A stretch of DNA of 64,000 nt, taken from Megascapheus bottae (Eukaryota; Chordata; Mammalia; Rodentia; Geomyidae). The notes beneath the pieces are model-generated. The model made no database searches and had not been told where the DNA came from. It worked only from the letters and a program-made list of their open reading frames with translations. How positions within the stretch are numbered: the first letter of the stretch is position 1; each line of letters starts with the position of its first letter. The stretch spans positions 1,116,001-1,180,000 of the forward strand of contig JANJXV010000013.1 of assembly GCA_024803745.1 (NCBI GenBank), read 5' to 3'. A program made the translations under genes and the position numbers. Below, in pieces: positions 1-10,639 of the stretch.

Positions 1-149
1 CTCTTCTCTAAAACTTACAATATTCTGCTCATCTTAAAGCAACACTTCTACTCTTGAGAAATTCATTATTGGAACATGATTTGGGTACTTGAGACCCCCA
101 GAGGCACTTTTCAGTTTAACTGGGTCTAATTTGACACTCTACAATTGTG

Positions 150-385
150 AAATGGGTAGGTCACCAGTCTGCAATCCTAGCTACTCAAAAAGCTGAGATC
201 CCCAAATCTCAGTTGGAAGGCATCCTAGGCAGAAAAATCCATGAGATTGTTTATCTCCAATTAACCTGAAAAAGTTGAAAGTGAAGCTGTGGTGCAAGGT
301 AGAAAGTTGACCCACTTGTTGGGGGGGGAGGGGAGTTGAAGAACAGTGCCCAGGCCTTAAGCCGCAATTCTCCTGCATCAACAGG
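150..385 (+). mobile_element. A-type (7SL-tRNA dimer) SINE, diverged
   Basis: The left half reads GCAATCCTAGCTACTC...GCTGAGATC. The TATCTCCAATTAACC linker is clear. The right half ends CAGTGCCCAGGCC with a G-run insertion near 320-331. Confidence 0.75.
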
Positions 386-1018
386 GAGAGTTTCCCTCTT
401 ATTTCAGCTATTAGAATATTGGGTAGGAGTAACTGAGTAATCACATACTAAATATATGGAGTTTAAAACTATTTTCTGACATTCTTTGGAATGCCTTATT
501 CCAAGGAATGAAGAATGCCTTTCACTCCTTCACCGTTGGAAAAAAAGCAGAGAAGAAAATATATGTAGGATTGGAAGCATTTAATGACTGTGTGGCTTAC
601 ATCTAGCAATCCATGCGAAGCTCTAACAGATGTTGATTAAGTTCCAATTCATGACGATCCCTGCAAACTTGGAGACTCTTCTGTGTCTTCACTTAAACAT
701 TCCACAAGAAGACCAAATGTATGGCCTGTCCTTATTGAGAATGCTCCAGATAATTGGGCTGAAAAACACATGTATTAGACCAAGTTGCATCCCCAGAAGC
801 ATCTAGGCCTGAATTGCTCATTATTTCCCTGGGAATTTTCACTTTTTACATTTTCTATCTGTGTGGTTTCCCCTCATTTCTTGTTATGCAGGAAGATTCA
901 GCTTTGGTGGACTTTCTAGAAAGGGTTAAAACTTGCTTCAGATATTCTTTGCTTTTCTTTTTCTTTTCTTATTGTAGAATAACTGAAGCTAAGGGGAAAA
1001 GGGTGGAAAAGTGAAAAG
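386..1018. other. Upstream region, no feature recognised
   Basis: AT-rich sequence with short ORFs only and no promoter, exon or repeat that I can name. Confidence 0.4.
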
Positions 1019-1215
1019 TGGGGGGAAATGCAGATAAGAATCCAATGTATATCCTACAAAATTAGGCGTGAAGGAAGGGGTGTAGGGGAGGGATGGCTAA
1101 GAACAATGGAAGCGGTGGCATTGCTCAAGATATACTGTATTCATAAACTGTTAAATAGTAGTTCCTTTGTATAACTACTTAAAGAAAATGATGATCAATA
1201 CTAATAAAAGAAGAA
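1019..1215 (+). mobile_element. Old L1 3' end (sense)
   Basis: A purine/G-rich stretch (GGGGAGGGATGG) is followed by a tail with CTCAAGATATACTGTATTCATAAACTG, CCTTTGTATAACTACTTAAAG and AATAAAAG. The same tail recurs near 9,780 and 35,720, which indicates a repeat family ending in a polyadenylation signal. Confidence 0.5.
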
Positions 1216-1670
1216 AGAAAGACTTGTCTTCTTTTCAAGGGTCTGTTGGGAAGGTAATAGCATGTGCTGCTCTTCAGCCATCCCTCCAGGATGCATGCAC
1301 CTTGGACTCTAGTGCCTTTTAATTTTTGGCCCAGCTGTTGCAAGCATCATGGGTCTCCAATTCACTCATGGACAACAATAACCCCGTACGTTAATATCCA
1401 TATATTTAAATTTCAGCAGCACAAATGAAGTGCATTTGTTGCATTCGAAAGGAAATCCTCAGCATATCTTTGGACATCTGTAGACCATTACAAAAGACAC
1501 AAAGCCATTTGAGGAAGTAACAGAGAATGTAGCTACACCAGAGGAAGGGATTCTACTGATTGTAGGAAGAATCACTTGTAAAGCAATGCAAAATGGGATT
1601 AATAACTAAGTACTTTCATGAAAGAGATCATTCCTTCTTTCTAACCATTCCTATCTCAGAATCATTGAGG
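1216..1670. other. Upstream region, no feature recognised
   Basis: Unique-looking, moderately AT-rich sequence between an old L1 end and the CTGT-rich tract. No ORF of note. Confidence 0.4.
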
Positions 1671-1682
1671 GGGTTCTGCTGT

Positions 1683-1810
1683 CTCAGTGTCTATCTCTCT
1701 ATCTCTGTCTCTGTTTCTCTCTGTCTGTCTCTGTCTCTGTGTGTGTGTTTCTCTGTGTGTGTCTCTGTCTCTGTGTCTGTCTGTCGGTCTGGCTGTCTCT
1801 CTCTCTTTCC
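1683..1810. repeat. Imperfect CTGTCT/CTCTGT low-complexity tract
   Basis: A pyrimidine-dominated mix of TCTG, TCTC and TGTG units. It lies about 200 bp upstream of the CpG-rich first exon. ORFs across it on both strands are repeat translations. Confidence 0.9.
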
Positions 1811-1984
1811 CCTCCCTCCACCACTCCCTGCAACAATGACACCCCTTCTCCAATCACTGTCAGGAGTTTAAGTGCCATCCTTATTATCTACCTGCTCCCA
1901 GGGCTGGTGAGTGACACACCACCCACGTCCCCCAGCTCAAATCTCCTCCTCCCCAGGCTCCAGGGAGAGAATGTGAAGAGCTAG

Positions 1985-2335
1985 AGCTAGACAGCTCCAG
2001 GCTCTCGCCCGCACCCCTGGAGCACGAGGTGTGTACCCCCACTGAGCCGGAGTCTGCAACCCCCAGCTGCGCGCTGCACGAGCAGGAGCTGGGATCCAGC
2101 CCTGCGCTGCGCCTCCAGCTGCGTCTGCCCGAGCGCGGCACGTGCTCCAGGCGCTGGCGCGAGAGAGCCAGCGCCGCCACCGCCACCGCCGGGCCCCGCA
2201 GCCTGCCTGCCTGCCTGCCGCCGCTCCCTCCTTCACCACTAGCGCTCCAGCAGCAGCCCAGGCCGCTAGGAAAGCGCCTGGAAGCTCCCAGGAAAGCGAC
2301 TGGCCAGGGGCGCTAAGGCTCAGGGCGCACACCTG
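1985..2335 (+). other. GRM5: Candidate GRM5 non-coding first exon (CpG-rich)
   Basis: This is the only strongly CpG-dense block in the window, with roughly 35 CpGs in 340 bp, and it ends in a consensus splice donor (CACCTG|GTAAGC, GT at 2336-2337). It lies upstream of and collinear with the GRM5 coding exon, so I read it as a 5'UTR exon. It contains GCCGCC/ACC triplets near 2172-2190 and four CCTG units at 2202-2217. No TATA box is obvious upstream. The 5' boundary is a guess; transcription may start anywhere from about 1,950 to 2,150. Human GRM5 is known to use several alternative 5' exons. Which of them this matches I cannot say without cDNA. ORFs on both strands here lack codon-like character and are treated as chance products of GC richness. 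Confidence 0.6.
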
Positions 2336-2341
2336 GTAAGC
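2336..2341 (+). other. Splice donor of candidate first exon
   Basis: GTAAGC directly follows CACCTG at the downstream edge of the CpG-rich block. The same GTAAGC hexamer is used at the two other donors called in this window. Confidence 0.6.
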
Positions 2342-2417
2342 ACAGCTGGGGAGTTAGCGGGGATGCGGGATGCCGCCGGAGCCCCTCCCCCAGCGGGGAT
2401 GGAGAGGGGCCAGGCAA

Positions 2418-2430
2418 AGGGCGGGGAGCT
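2418..2430 (+). promoter_or_regulatory. GC-box / Sp1-like motif
   Basis: AAGGGCGGGGAGC contains the GGGCGG core just downstream of the first candidate exon. It is consistent with a CpG-island promoter, but a single motif is weak evidence. Confidence 0.3.
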
Positions 2431-2732
2431 GGGGCTAAAGGGATCCCGGGGGTAGGTGGTGGGTATGTGGTGAAGGACTGGTGGAGCCAGGGGGACCCGG
2501 TGAGGTCCTGTAAGTTTATTCAAGTCACCCTGCAAGGACACGTGCCTTGTGAATCAAGCATTCATTGTTGACTCCAGGAGCCCCTGGGCTACCGCGCTAT
2601 TGCTCCATCGGGAGATGTAGGAACAGCATTTTGTTTTTATTTGCATAAGAGAAGGATAGAAGTGGGCTTGTTTCCATAGAAAATGCTCTAAAAAAATCAG
2701 AGGAGAAAAAAATAGAGATCTGAGCTAAAGGA

Positions 2733-2734
<2 letters not shown>

Positions 2735-2779
<45 letters not shown>
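2735..2779. repeat. (CT)n microsatellite, about 22 units
   Basis: Uninterrupted CT dinucleotide run 400 bp downstream of the candidate first exon. Confidence 0.97.
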
Positions 2780-2783
<4 letters not shown>

Positions 2784-2819
2784 GCTGTTACATGTGCAGG
2801 GGAAGCGTGCATTTAGCAA

Positions 2820-3300
2820 AAAAAAGGGGCTTCTCTATCTTTGAAACCATTAGATGTTTGGGGGCTAACACAAGATCACTTGATGGTGTTTCACTCTCCA
2901 AACAAGCGGCAAAAGGAAAGGCAGGATCAGATTGGAACACCAGTGTGATATTTCTGAAATGACACTTCCTTGACTACACAATACCAGGAGAGAGGTTTTG
3001 GAGAGCTGGCCTCCTGTTAAGGGCTAGCCTGCAATCCTGGACCTTTCTGCTCAAGTTTATGTACTTCCAGTGGGGTCAGGAAGATAATTTCAACCTCTAT
3101 TCATTTAGAGAACTTCAGCAAAAGAAGACGAAGATGGACAAGGAGAGCTAGGGAAGAAAAGAGAGCAAATTTGACTAGCCAGGCTGTGTGGGGCTGATAC
3201 AAGGAGAAAAAGCCTGGCTGGCATCATCACATTTATTCAGTCTCACACAAGCAGCCTTTGGGTTGTTCTCTAGGAAAATAAGTGACCTTGATCATGTCTT
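2820..3300. other. Intron between 5' exons, no feature recognised
   Basis: Mixed-composition sequence between two microsatellites. No splice-bounded ORF or repeat family identified. Confidence 0.4.
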
Positions 3301-3366
3301 TTGACCTTTGTATACAGTGTTCTGCAATGGTGTCTGTGATAGTATGGATTTGAAGCGCTGCATAGG

Positions 3367-3367
3367 T

Positions 3368-3432
<65 letters not shown>

Positions 3433-3463
3433 CAGACAGACAGACAGACAGACAGACAGACAG
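3367..3463. repeat. Compound (GA)n(GACA)n microsatellite
   Basis: About 30 GA units run into about seven GACA units. The strand is purine-only through the GA block, so it could adopt triplex DNA. A 135-residue ORF here exists only because of the RE/TDRQ repeats. Confidence 0.97.
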
Positions 3464-4200
3464 GATACCCAGAAAACAGGAATAAAAGTCTCCCTCAAAA
3501 TATCAGAATCAGTGGCAAGATCGTGGCTGTGTTGTGGGGTGATGCCTGCTGGGATGTCTGGAATGAGCCTGGACAGAGAGACACCTAGCCTTCATCCAGA
3601 GATAGCTGGAGTTTGGGGAGTCATTTCAAAACAGTCAGAGCCACAGAACCTAAAGTCACATGCTTTTATTTTCTTTCAAGTAGCAATTGAAAAGAAAATA
3701 AAGGCATTCTGGTGACAAGCTATAAGGTTCTTTGAATTTGAGGATTTGGAAATTTAGAATGTATTCTAACACAAGAAAGATCCCACCCTTGTTTAAAGAT
3801 TATATACTCAGGGTGAAAAGAAAGGGTTTGGAATGGGACCTGAGTGCATTGAGATTGGGAGAGAAAGGTGAGGAAGAAGAGTTCTCCAAAATAAGGATTT
3901 CTACACGCTAAGAGACAACTGACACCCACCATGTCCTTGTCACCTTTCCACTCCACTAAAGAAAATAGAGGTACCTACCCTTTCCCTATCAGTAGAGGTA
4001 TGCCTTTAGAATTTAGGGCTTTCCATTCCAGACAGGGAGATGGTAGACTGTGAACAAATTCAATTCCTGGGGTGCCTCCAGTTCCTTCACCAGGGATCAT
4101 CTGGCTCTGGAGTTAAGTCTCCCCATCCACATTTGCCCAGGAGCCTGCGCTCACTGTGCCACTTGGTGGCACCAAAAAGTTGCGCAGAGAACTCTGTTCT
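3464..4200. other. Region upstream of the TATA-box promoter
   Basis: No repeat family recognised. Any proximal promoter elements of the downstream first exon would sit at the right end of this stretch; I see no motif strong enough to call. Confidence 0.4.
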
Positions 4201-4201
4201 C

Positions 4202-4209
4202 TATAAATA
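4202..4209 (+). promoter_or_regulatory. TATA box of candidate alternative GRM5 promoter
   Basis: TATAAATA lies about 285 bp upstream of a consensus donor and is followed by a pyrimidine-rich stretch (about 4,218-4,275). A start about 25-30 bp downstream (near 4,230-4,240) would give a first exon of about 250 bp. Human GRM5 is known to have several promoters differing in core elements. Assigning this as one of them is inference. Confidence 0.5.
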
Positions 4210-4231
4210 CAAACTACCACCCCTCCCTCCT

Positions 4232-4488
4232 CCGCTCTCTCCCCTGTTCCCCTTCCCCCCCTACCCCTTTCTTGGTAGCTGGAAGATTGCTGTACACGCC
4301 GCCCTCAGCTCGGCTGCTCTGCACACCCTGAACACAGGGGATAAACGGAAGATCATATTGGGGAGTTCTATGGGTCGCTCTAGACTGGACCCGCTTGCAC
4401 TACTCAGCTGATCCCTGCAGCCCAACTTTCCAGGGGTGGGCCCAGCTAGCCTGCCCCTCACTGCCTGCCGCACGTGGTCCACAGGGGG
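4232..4488 (+). other. GRM5: Candidate alternative GRM5 5'UTR exon
   Basis: The segment runs from the predicted TATA-driven start to a donor reading CAGGGGG|GTAAGC (GT at 4489-4490). It has moderate CpG content compared with the surrounding intron and lies on the GRM5 sense strand. Upstream ATGs occur in it, so its leader could affect translation. It would splice to the same acceptor at 17,412/17,413. The start coordinate is predicted from the TATA spacing only. Comparison with rodent GRM5 transcripts would settle whether it is transcribed. Confidence 0.45.
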
Positions 4489-4814
4489 GTAAGCTTTGTG
4501 AAGTGTCTGGGGTGTCCAGGTGTCACGAAGGAGGGTTTATTTTGGGGGGAGAGGTGGCTTTTAGTTTACTGAAAAGCTCTCGGTGTGCTTTGCGGGGGAG
4601 GGCGTGGGTGGAGCATGGGTGGCCAGAGCCATGGAGGGATGTTCACGGATGGCCCTTAGTTTAATTGAACCTGTTGTTGGAAAAGGCGGGAGCCATGGGG
4701 TGAAGGAGAGAAAAGCTGCAAGACTTCAGGAGGCAGGGATTCTGCATGCCTTTGGATTCGAGTTCTTGCTGTTTGTGACACAAGATTCCCAGGCAGCGTG
4801 CACTTCGAAATGGT

Positions 4815-4860
4815 GGGGGGGGGGGGAAGGGAAGAGAAAAAAAAGAAAAGAAAAAGAGAA
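4815..4860. repeat. G12 run followed by purine-rich tract
   Basis: Twelve consecutive G bases (4815-4826) are followed by GAAGGGAAGAGAAAA-type purines. This is a homopurine stretch with G-quadruplex or triplex potential. Confidence 0.9.
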
Positions 4861-5640
4861 GGTGGAGATGGGAAGGCAGGAGAGTTGCTTACCAATTGAT
4901 TGTGTCTCTGTCTCTTCCATCTCTTGGTGGCATTTATTACAAGGCGAGGGGGACAGCGGGTGGTGCTGAAAGCATGTCTCACTTTGGCTAGAGTGCTTGT
5001 CTCAGAGTGGCCCTCAAAGCAGCCTGCCTGCACCTTCATTCCTTTGCCCACGGAGGCATCTTTCCCTCCTCTTTGGGCACAGACCTTGCTAGTCGCCTCC
5101 AAGGAGAATAGCATGAGTCCATGCCAAGGTGAAAGCCCCTGCTGTAGCAAGTTGGATCCAGGATAGACCCACCAGTGCAGAAAACCTAGCCAATGAACCC
5201 AAGACTGACCTACACTCTTGGGGCCCCTAAGAGAAATGAAGGGATCCCCCGGAGGGAGGATTTAAGCCTTCTCACATTTGCTTCCAGAGCAGGTGCAGTG
5301 GGAAAGGGACTTTAAAGAGCAGGCTCATCAGTGTTGATGACTACGTAGGCTGGGTCTTGTTGCTGCCTCACTTAACCAACTTCAGCAGCCAAACGGAGAA
5401 GTGGGTATGATGCGTCAGTTTACTTCTTGAAAAGAAATGGACACAGGCCAGTGGAAAGGCAATATCTCTCTTCTGCCTTCATCTCCATATCTCACATAGT
5501 ATTTTACTGAATAGCCCAGGACTAAGCTAAAGATAACCAGCACTTCTCACGTTGTTGACTCCAGGAAGACTGATCTGGGCAGGGCAGGGATGGGTATTTT
5601 ACTGAATGAATCATCTTGCTCCAGTGGTCCCAGTCAGTGG
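4861..5640. other. Intron, no feature recognised
   Basis: Overlapping ORFs on both strands (the longest being 164 aa antisense ending near 4,656) have no recognisable domain and span low-complexity sequence, so they are not called as genes. Confidence 0.4.
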
Positions 5641-5644
5641 GGCT

Positions 5645-5960
5645 ATTGTATTGGGAATTTATTATTAATTATTTTGAATTATCCACGAGTAGCAGTACAG
5701 GGAGGTTTCAATTCAGCCTGTCACCTTGTGATCACAATGGTTCCTGGTCAATGTCACCTCTCTCATCTTTCCCCCATATTTCTCCCAAATCCACCTATCC
5801 CCTTCGATTACCCAGTACCATTTTCACATATGAGTTTAGTGATGCTGTCTGGCCACCATTCTTCTCTCCCCATTCTTCTGCGTTCACCTTTTAATGCCAG
5901 CCTCCCACACACAACACACATCTCAGACTCCTGGTATTTGTTTTGTTAAACTATAAGTTT
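5645..5960 (-). mobile_element. Old L1-type 3' end (antisense), tentative
   Basis: The pyrimidine-rich CCCCCATATTTCTCCC...CCTATCCCC block and CTGGTATTTGTTTTGTTAAACT recur near 15,870, 32,300 and 58,900, so this is an interspersed repeat. Assignment to an L1 3'UTR is by analogy with the 58.8 kb copy, which runs on into recognisable ORF2. Confidence 0.45.
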
Positions 5961-6770
5961 GTTGTTCAAAGCATTACCCCTGTGGAGAATGTTCAAGTGC
6001 TTGGGTGTGCTGTCTTTTGTCAGACATGCTTTGTGTTACTCTCTTCATGGGGTGCAAGGAATGTTCTTTAAATTCTGTTAGGTCCATGGAATTACATATT
6101 TAAGGATTAGTTGTAGCTATTTCTGTCCTGAGGGGTGCCAGCTTCCATTTTAAAGGATCATTGGCTTATCAATGGGAAATGTTGCTTCCCCAACTCATCA
6201 TGTTAGTTACCATAAGTGCCACCATATCCTGTATCTTCTTAGGATACCTTTTCAGCACTCTGGATAGATACTCCAAAGTTTCATGAGAGGATATTTGCAT
6301 TGGAAACTTTCTATCCACTCCCCTCTTCTTTTGAGAAGAAATCTTTCCCTACTCCCCTCTGCATGAAAAATATACAGTGTACATATTTTAATTTTATTCA
6401 CTAGAGTATTCTTTTTCCACTGTCACATAGTAATATTTTGGTGGTGGTTTGTATGCTTGAAAGGAAACCCAACACTCAGTGTTCATTTATGAAAGAACAT
6501 ATTGAGATTATACAGGGGAGAGGGGTGCAATGAAATAGTCTGAGTATTAAACAGATGTTCACTTTACTTGCAGAGGCAGGTACAAGCCTCTTTCATCTGT
6601 TTATGATACATGTTATGAAAATGGCGATATATACCCAGTCAGAAACTGAAAAATTCACCAATAAGTACTATAACCACAATAGAGACTATCCAGGTTTTGG
6701 CAATATTTCAGTTAGTACATATCATTTTCCATTTTCCCCTGACTGATATTATTACCTCATTTTCTCACTA
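5961..6770. other. Intron, no feature recognised
   Basis: AT-rich sequence with no exon-like ORF. Confidence 0.4.
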
Positions 6771-6783
6771 AGAATGTTTAATT

Positions 6784-6980
6784 TGGGGGACCATAATTGT
6801 GGCCTAGTGGTAGAGTGCTCAACTAGAATGCACAAATTCCTGGGTTCGATTCCTCAGCACCACATACAGAGAAAAGCTAAAAGTGGTGCTGTGGCTCAAG
6901 TGGTAGAGTGCTATCCTTGAGAATATCCAAGAACAGTGCCCAGGCCCTGAGTTCAAGCCCCAGGACTGGCAAAAGAACTC
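6784..6980 (+). mobile_element. B-type (ID-tRNA dimer, IDL-Geo-like) SINE with target-site duplication
   Basis: Left half: A-box GTGGCCTAGTGGTAGAGTGC and B-box GGGTTCGATTCC. Right half: GTGGCTCAAGTGGTAGAGTG and GAGTTCAAGCCCC. It is flanked by the 13-bp duplication AGAATGTTTAATT at 6771-6783 and 6981-6993. Confidence 0.92.
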
Positions 6981-6993
6981 AGAATGTTTAATT

Positions 6994-7725
6994 GTTTTTA
7001 CTAAAGAGTTTTAGTTATTCTTTTCTTTCCTTTTTTTTTTTACAAAGGTGATTAAATATTCTATAGATATATTAATATATTGTATTTTATAGGATGGTCA
7101 GAATATTTTAGACATGAAAATTTAAAACATATTTCAGTATAAGGAAGATTATAAATTGAAATAAGTTAAAAATTTGTAGACTCATTTGTATTCCTATCCA
7201 AGGATTTTTACCCTCACGAAGGATGAAGAAGAAATGTCTAAATATGCATTCTTGATGTTTATTCTTCTTATATTATGTGTGTGTATGTGTGTGTGTATAG
7301 TTTCTAGCTGCATTGCTCAAGACACAAATGTGAACCAACTTCATAAAGTAACTAAGACTGCATGTTGATATATGTGAATATGTGTGAAAGATGCTAAAGC
7401 TAAGTTGGTTTGTTGGTAATTTGGTTGTCATAAAGATGCACTACAATAAAGGAGGAGTATTTCTCTTTCAGGAACCATGCATTATTTGCATTAATGTTTA
7501 TATTCAGAGATAAGGTTGCACATAAGTTAGAGAATGAACAATATCAAAATACATTGTGTCTATGAATAAAGAATGTGAAATCAGACTCACTGAAAGCTGA
7601 TGAATAATAGGTGCTAGGGAAGATTGGGAAAGTGACAAATAAATCAGGTTACATCACTCCATGTGCATGTATGGAATGCCATGTTGAATCTCCTTTGAAC
7701 AATGAATGGACACTTACAACTTGTG
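6994..7725. other. Intron, no feature recognised
   Basis: AT-rich, with a T11 run near 7,031 and a short TG-rich stretch near 7,277. No gene. Confidence 0.4.
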
Positions 7726-7734
7726 ACTGGGCAG

Positions 7735-7800
7735 AGTATATTACAACTCCTGCCTGGCACGTGGTTAGTGCTTGGAAACCATTTGACCTCCGGTGAAGAG
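7735..7800 (+). mobile_element. MIR 3'-region fragment, tentative
   Basis: CCTGCCTGGCACGTGGTTAGTGCTTGGAAACCATTTG resembles the MIR CCTGGCACATAGTAAGTGCTCAATAAA segment. Confidence 0.45.
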
Positions 7801-8275
7801 TTAATATGGTCAAAAGATTCAGAGAATTTCAATGTTATCTACAATCATTATTTTGTCATTTTTAGCCGGTGAATGGAGATTTGGAAGTCAAATAAGGCAA
7901 GAGAATCCTAAGAAATATTTTTTTTTGTATTTGTCTAATCTAAGAACAAGATAAATTTTGAATCTTCAACTGTTTGTTAATCAGGTATCTTCTTGATAGG
8001 CTTTTGTGTCAGTTGTTTAAACTTATTTTACCATATGTTATGTCATAGGCTTGTTTTTATTTCTTTAACTTCATTCAGAGGAGGTAAAATATTTTAGCAG
8101 TCCTACTCTTGCGGGGATTTGGTCCCTTTGGCTGGAAGGGATAATCACCAAATATACAAGTGTAAAGGAATCCTGGCTCTGTATTGGTCACATGGAGCAC
8201 AATGTAAAATGTAGATATGTTATTTAATCCTTTATGACAAATGTAAAGAAAACGAAATTGGCCAAAAAAAGTGCA
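7801..8275. other. Intron, no feature recognised
   Basis: AT-rich sequence. A 69-aa antisense ORF starts in the adjacent CA repeat and has no recognisable domain. Confidence 0.4.
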
Positions 8276-8287
8276 TGTGCACACTCA

Positions 8288-8288
<1 letters not shown>

Positions 8289-8320
<32 letters not shown>
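8289..8320. repeat. (CA)n microsatellite
   Basis: Sixteen AC units following CACTCACTC. Confidence 0.95.
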
Positions 8321-8323
<3 letters not shown>

Positions 8324-8404
8324 TGATTTGTTTGGAATTTGAACATATTTTGTTTCCATAATACTAAGTTACTTTCATCTTGGCACAGCTACACATCATA
8401 AACA

Positions 8405-8528
8405 TTTCTTCATGATTTCCAGGGAGATAAGAGCTTTGAATTGCAAGTTCTGGCCCAGGAGTGTGAGTGAGAATCTCAGCGTTGTAACTGGCCAGCATAA
8501 TGAACTTAGGAAGGTACTTAAATAACGA
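8405..8528 (+). mobile_element. MIR fragment, tentative
   Basis: GAATCTCAGCGTTGTAACTG...TGAACTTAGGAAGGTACTTAAAT matches the order of the MIR core (TGACCTTGGGCAAGTTACTTAA). Confidence 0.5.
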
Positions 8529-8551
8529 TATTCTACTTTCTTCCTCCCACT

Positions 8552-8772
8552 TCTTGGGCTTGAACTTTGGGCCTGGGCACTATTCTTGAACTCTTTTGTT
8601 CAAGGCTATTGCTCTACCATTTGAGCACACAAACCCACCTCCAGTTTTCTGGTGATTAATTAGAGATGCGATTCTGATGGATTTTCCTACCTGGGATGTC
8701 TTTGAGCTGTGGTCTTCAGATCTCAGCCTCCTGAGTAGTTAGGATTACAGGCGTGAATCATGGCTGATGTGC
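8552..8772 (-). mobile_element. A-type SINE, antisense
   Basis: Reads TGGGCTTGAACTTTGGGCCT...TGGTGATTAATTAGAGATG...CTCAGCCTCCTGAGTAGTTAGGATTACAGGCG, the complement of both halves in order. Confidence 0.88.
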
Positions 8773-8929
8773 TCACATCCTTTATTTTAAAATAATTTTA
8801 CTAAAATAATATTGGTGTCACTGAGTGGGTTTGATGTCTTATTTGTATCAGTCTAAGTAACCACTGACCTGAAGTGAAATATAAATATTACTCATGATTA
8901 TTAATTATATTCAGATTTTTCTATGTAAA

Positions 8930-9015
8930 ATGGTCTTGGCTCCTATATTATTATATTTGATACAATCAACAACCCTATGGATTATATTAAACTTCTATTC
9001 TGTGAACTTTACAAT
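8930..9015 (-). mobile_element. MIR fragment (antisense), tentative
   Basis: CAACAACCCTATGGATTATATTAAAC resembles the antisense MIR 'acaaccctatgaggtag' segment. It may continue at 9,160-9,230 (GGATTAAATGACTTTCCCAG) across the L1 end inserted between them. Confidence 0.4.
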
Positions 9016-9024
9016 AAAGAATGA

Positions 9025-9165
9025 GATTAAGAGGGTGTGGAGATGAGACAAAAACATGAGAAGTGGTATCAGTGTGTGAGAAGTAATGCAACCAATACCT
9101 GATAAATGTAACTAATCCCTCTATACATTACCCAGACAATAAGATAAATAAAGGATTAAATGACT
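9025..9165 (+). mobile_element. L1 3' end (sense)
   Basis: GAGACAAAAACATGAGAAGTGGTATCAGTGTGTGAGAAGTAATGCA parallels the tail of the L1 copies at 41.5 and 45.4 kb. Ends CAATAAGATAAATAAA. Confidence 0.6.
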
Positions 9166-9230
9166 TTCCCAGTACCCCAGTATTTATAATAATACTGAGC
9201 ATGTCATGAAATCTAGAAAGATTTCATAAC

Positions 9231-9760
9231 TCTTAATTTTATCTATGGTATTAACTTATCCCCCTACCCCAACATAGAAGATCTTGATTCTTTTGAACTA
9301 TACTCATTTTGAGTCAGCAGCATTCTTTTTCTCCACAAGGGAGTGTGCAAACCTTTCCTTTTCTCATACATCCAAGAATACTTAAAAAATATAGCATGCA
9401 AATCTAAATGATAATTTTGCTCAATGACTTCCTGTTCTAGTCAAATCATTTGTGAAATTTGAAGGAAAAACAGACACACAACGTGTATGTTTTATGTCAT
9501 TGTGATTCTGTTGGAATTGTAAAGATACCAGATATAAAATAATTCTTTCATGGCTTTTCTTCTTTCCCCAAAGTTTTCATAGGTTATTGATTTAAAATGT
9601 TAAGCATGTGTATTTTTAGTAAAATGAAATGCCTATAACTGCCTTATCCCTAGTGAATACTTGAATGCTGCAATATACTTACATTAATTTTATTTTGTAA
9701 TAGAGAAAATATTTTAGAGTCAGTCTGTCTTAATAGGCCATAATGTAACAACAAAATTCT
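9231..9760. other. Intron, no feature recognised
   Basis: AT-rich sequence without ORFs. Confidence 0.4.
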
Positions 9761-9769
9761 TCAAAGACA

Positions 9770-9895
9770 GAAAAATAAGCAGTAGCACTGATTAAGATTT
9801 ATTGTATTCAGTACAATACTCTCTTGAACGGCAACTCCTTTGTATAACTCCTTAAAATAACATTTTAAAAGAAAAGCTATTCACTGATTAGTAAA
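9770..9895 (+). mobile_element. Old L1 3' tail (sense), tentative
   Basis: TTTATTGTATTCAGTACAAT...CTCCTTTGTATAACTCCTTAAA is the same tail as at 1.1 and 35.8 kb. Confidence 0.45.
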
Positions 9896-10635
9896 ATAAA
9901 TCAACAAATGATCAAAGTAATATGTATAAATTATTATACCCTTTTTAATTTATGAATTTCATGTTTGATATTGAAACCCACCTTTGACATTAGAAGTACA
10001 TAGGCTGTTCTCACAGTTTCTTCTTTGTAGATAGTTAATGGCAGTTAATATTATCCTTGATATTTCACAGTTTGGGGGGGCTCACAAAATGACATGACAT
10101 CCTTGGAAATGATTTAGTAAAGAAGTCAGTAGCCAAGTTAATACATACAAACTATTTCAATATAACATCTTTAGTATTTGAAGATTTTAGATTTTAGAAC
10201 TAATGTCTTCAGATGAATTGCTCTTAGTTGTACTCTAATGCTTTTGTTTACCCTGCTAGGACAACTTTTGTGTGAATCAAAGGTTTTCAACAGCAAGTGA
10301 CTTTGACCTGCCGAACACATTACCAGTATCTGGGGAGGTGTTTGATTATTCAATGTTGTGTTTGGTGACTTGATCCACTCAGCAAAGACAAAGGCTACAG
10401 CTAAATACTGTACATGAACAGGACAACAAGCCTGCAGAATGAAAAGTAAACAGTGCTAAGTTTGAGAAACCCTACCAGATGGCCTGATATCAGAAAACAA
10501 AGTTACATTTTTATACTGGGTTTGTGTGCTTTCAGACTGTAGTTGATAGGAAATACAAAAATTTAAGGGAAAGCATCATTTTTATAAGTTTTGCAAATAA
10601 TAAGTAATGATTCAATAACTAAATCCTTGGGTCCT
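9896..10635. other. Intron, no feature recognised
   Basis: AT-rich. No repeat or exon identified. Confidence 0.4.
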
Positions 10636-10639
10636 TCAG

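Noticed and set aside
1937..2332. 131-residue antisense ORF over the CpG-rich block
   Set aside because: Long ORFs are expected by chance in GC-rich DNA with few stops; composition is Ala/Arg/Ser-rich without family features.
3308..3715. 135-residue ORF with RE and TDRQ repeats
   Set aside because: It is open only because the GA/GACA microsatellite lacks stops.
4656..5150. 164-residue antisense ORF
   Set aside because: Spans purine-rich low-complexity DNA, has no domain, no splice signals considered convincing, and lies in the GRM5 5' intron.
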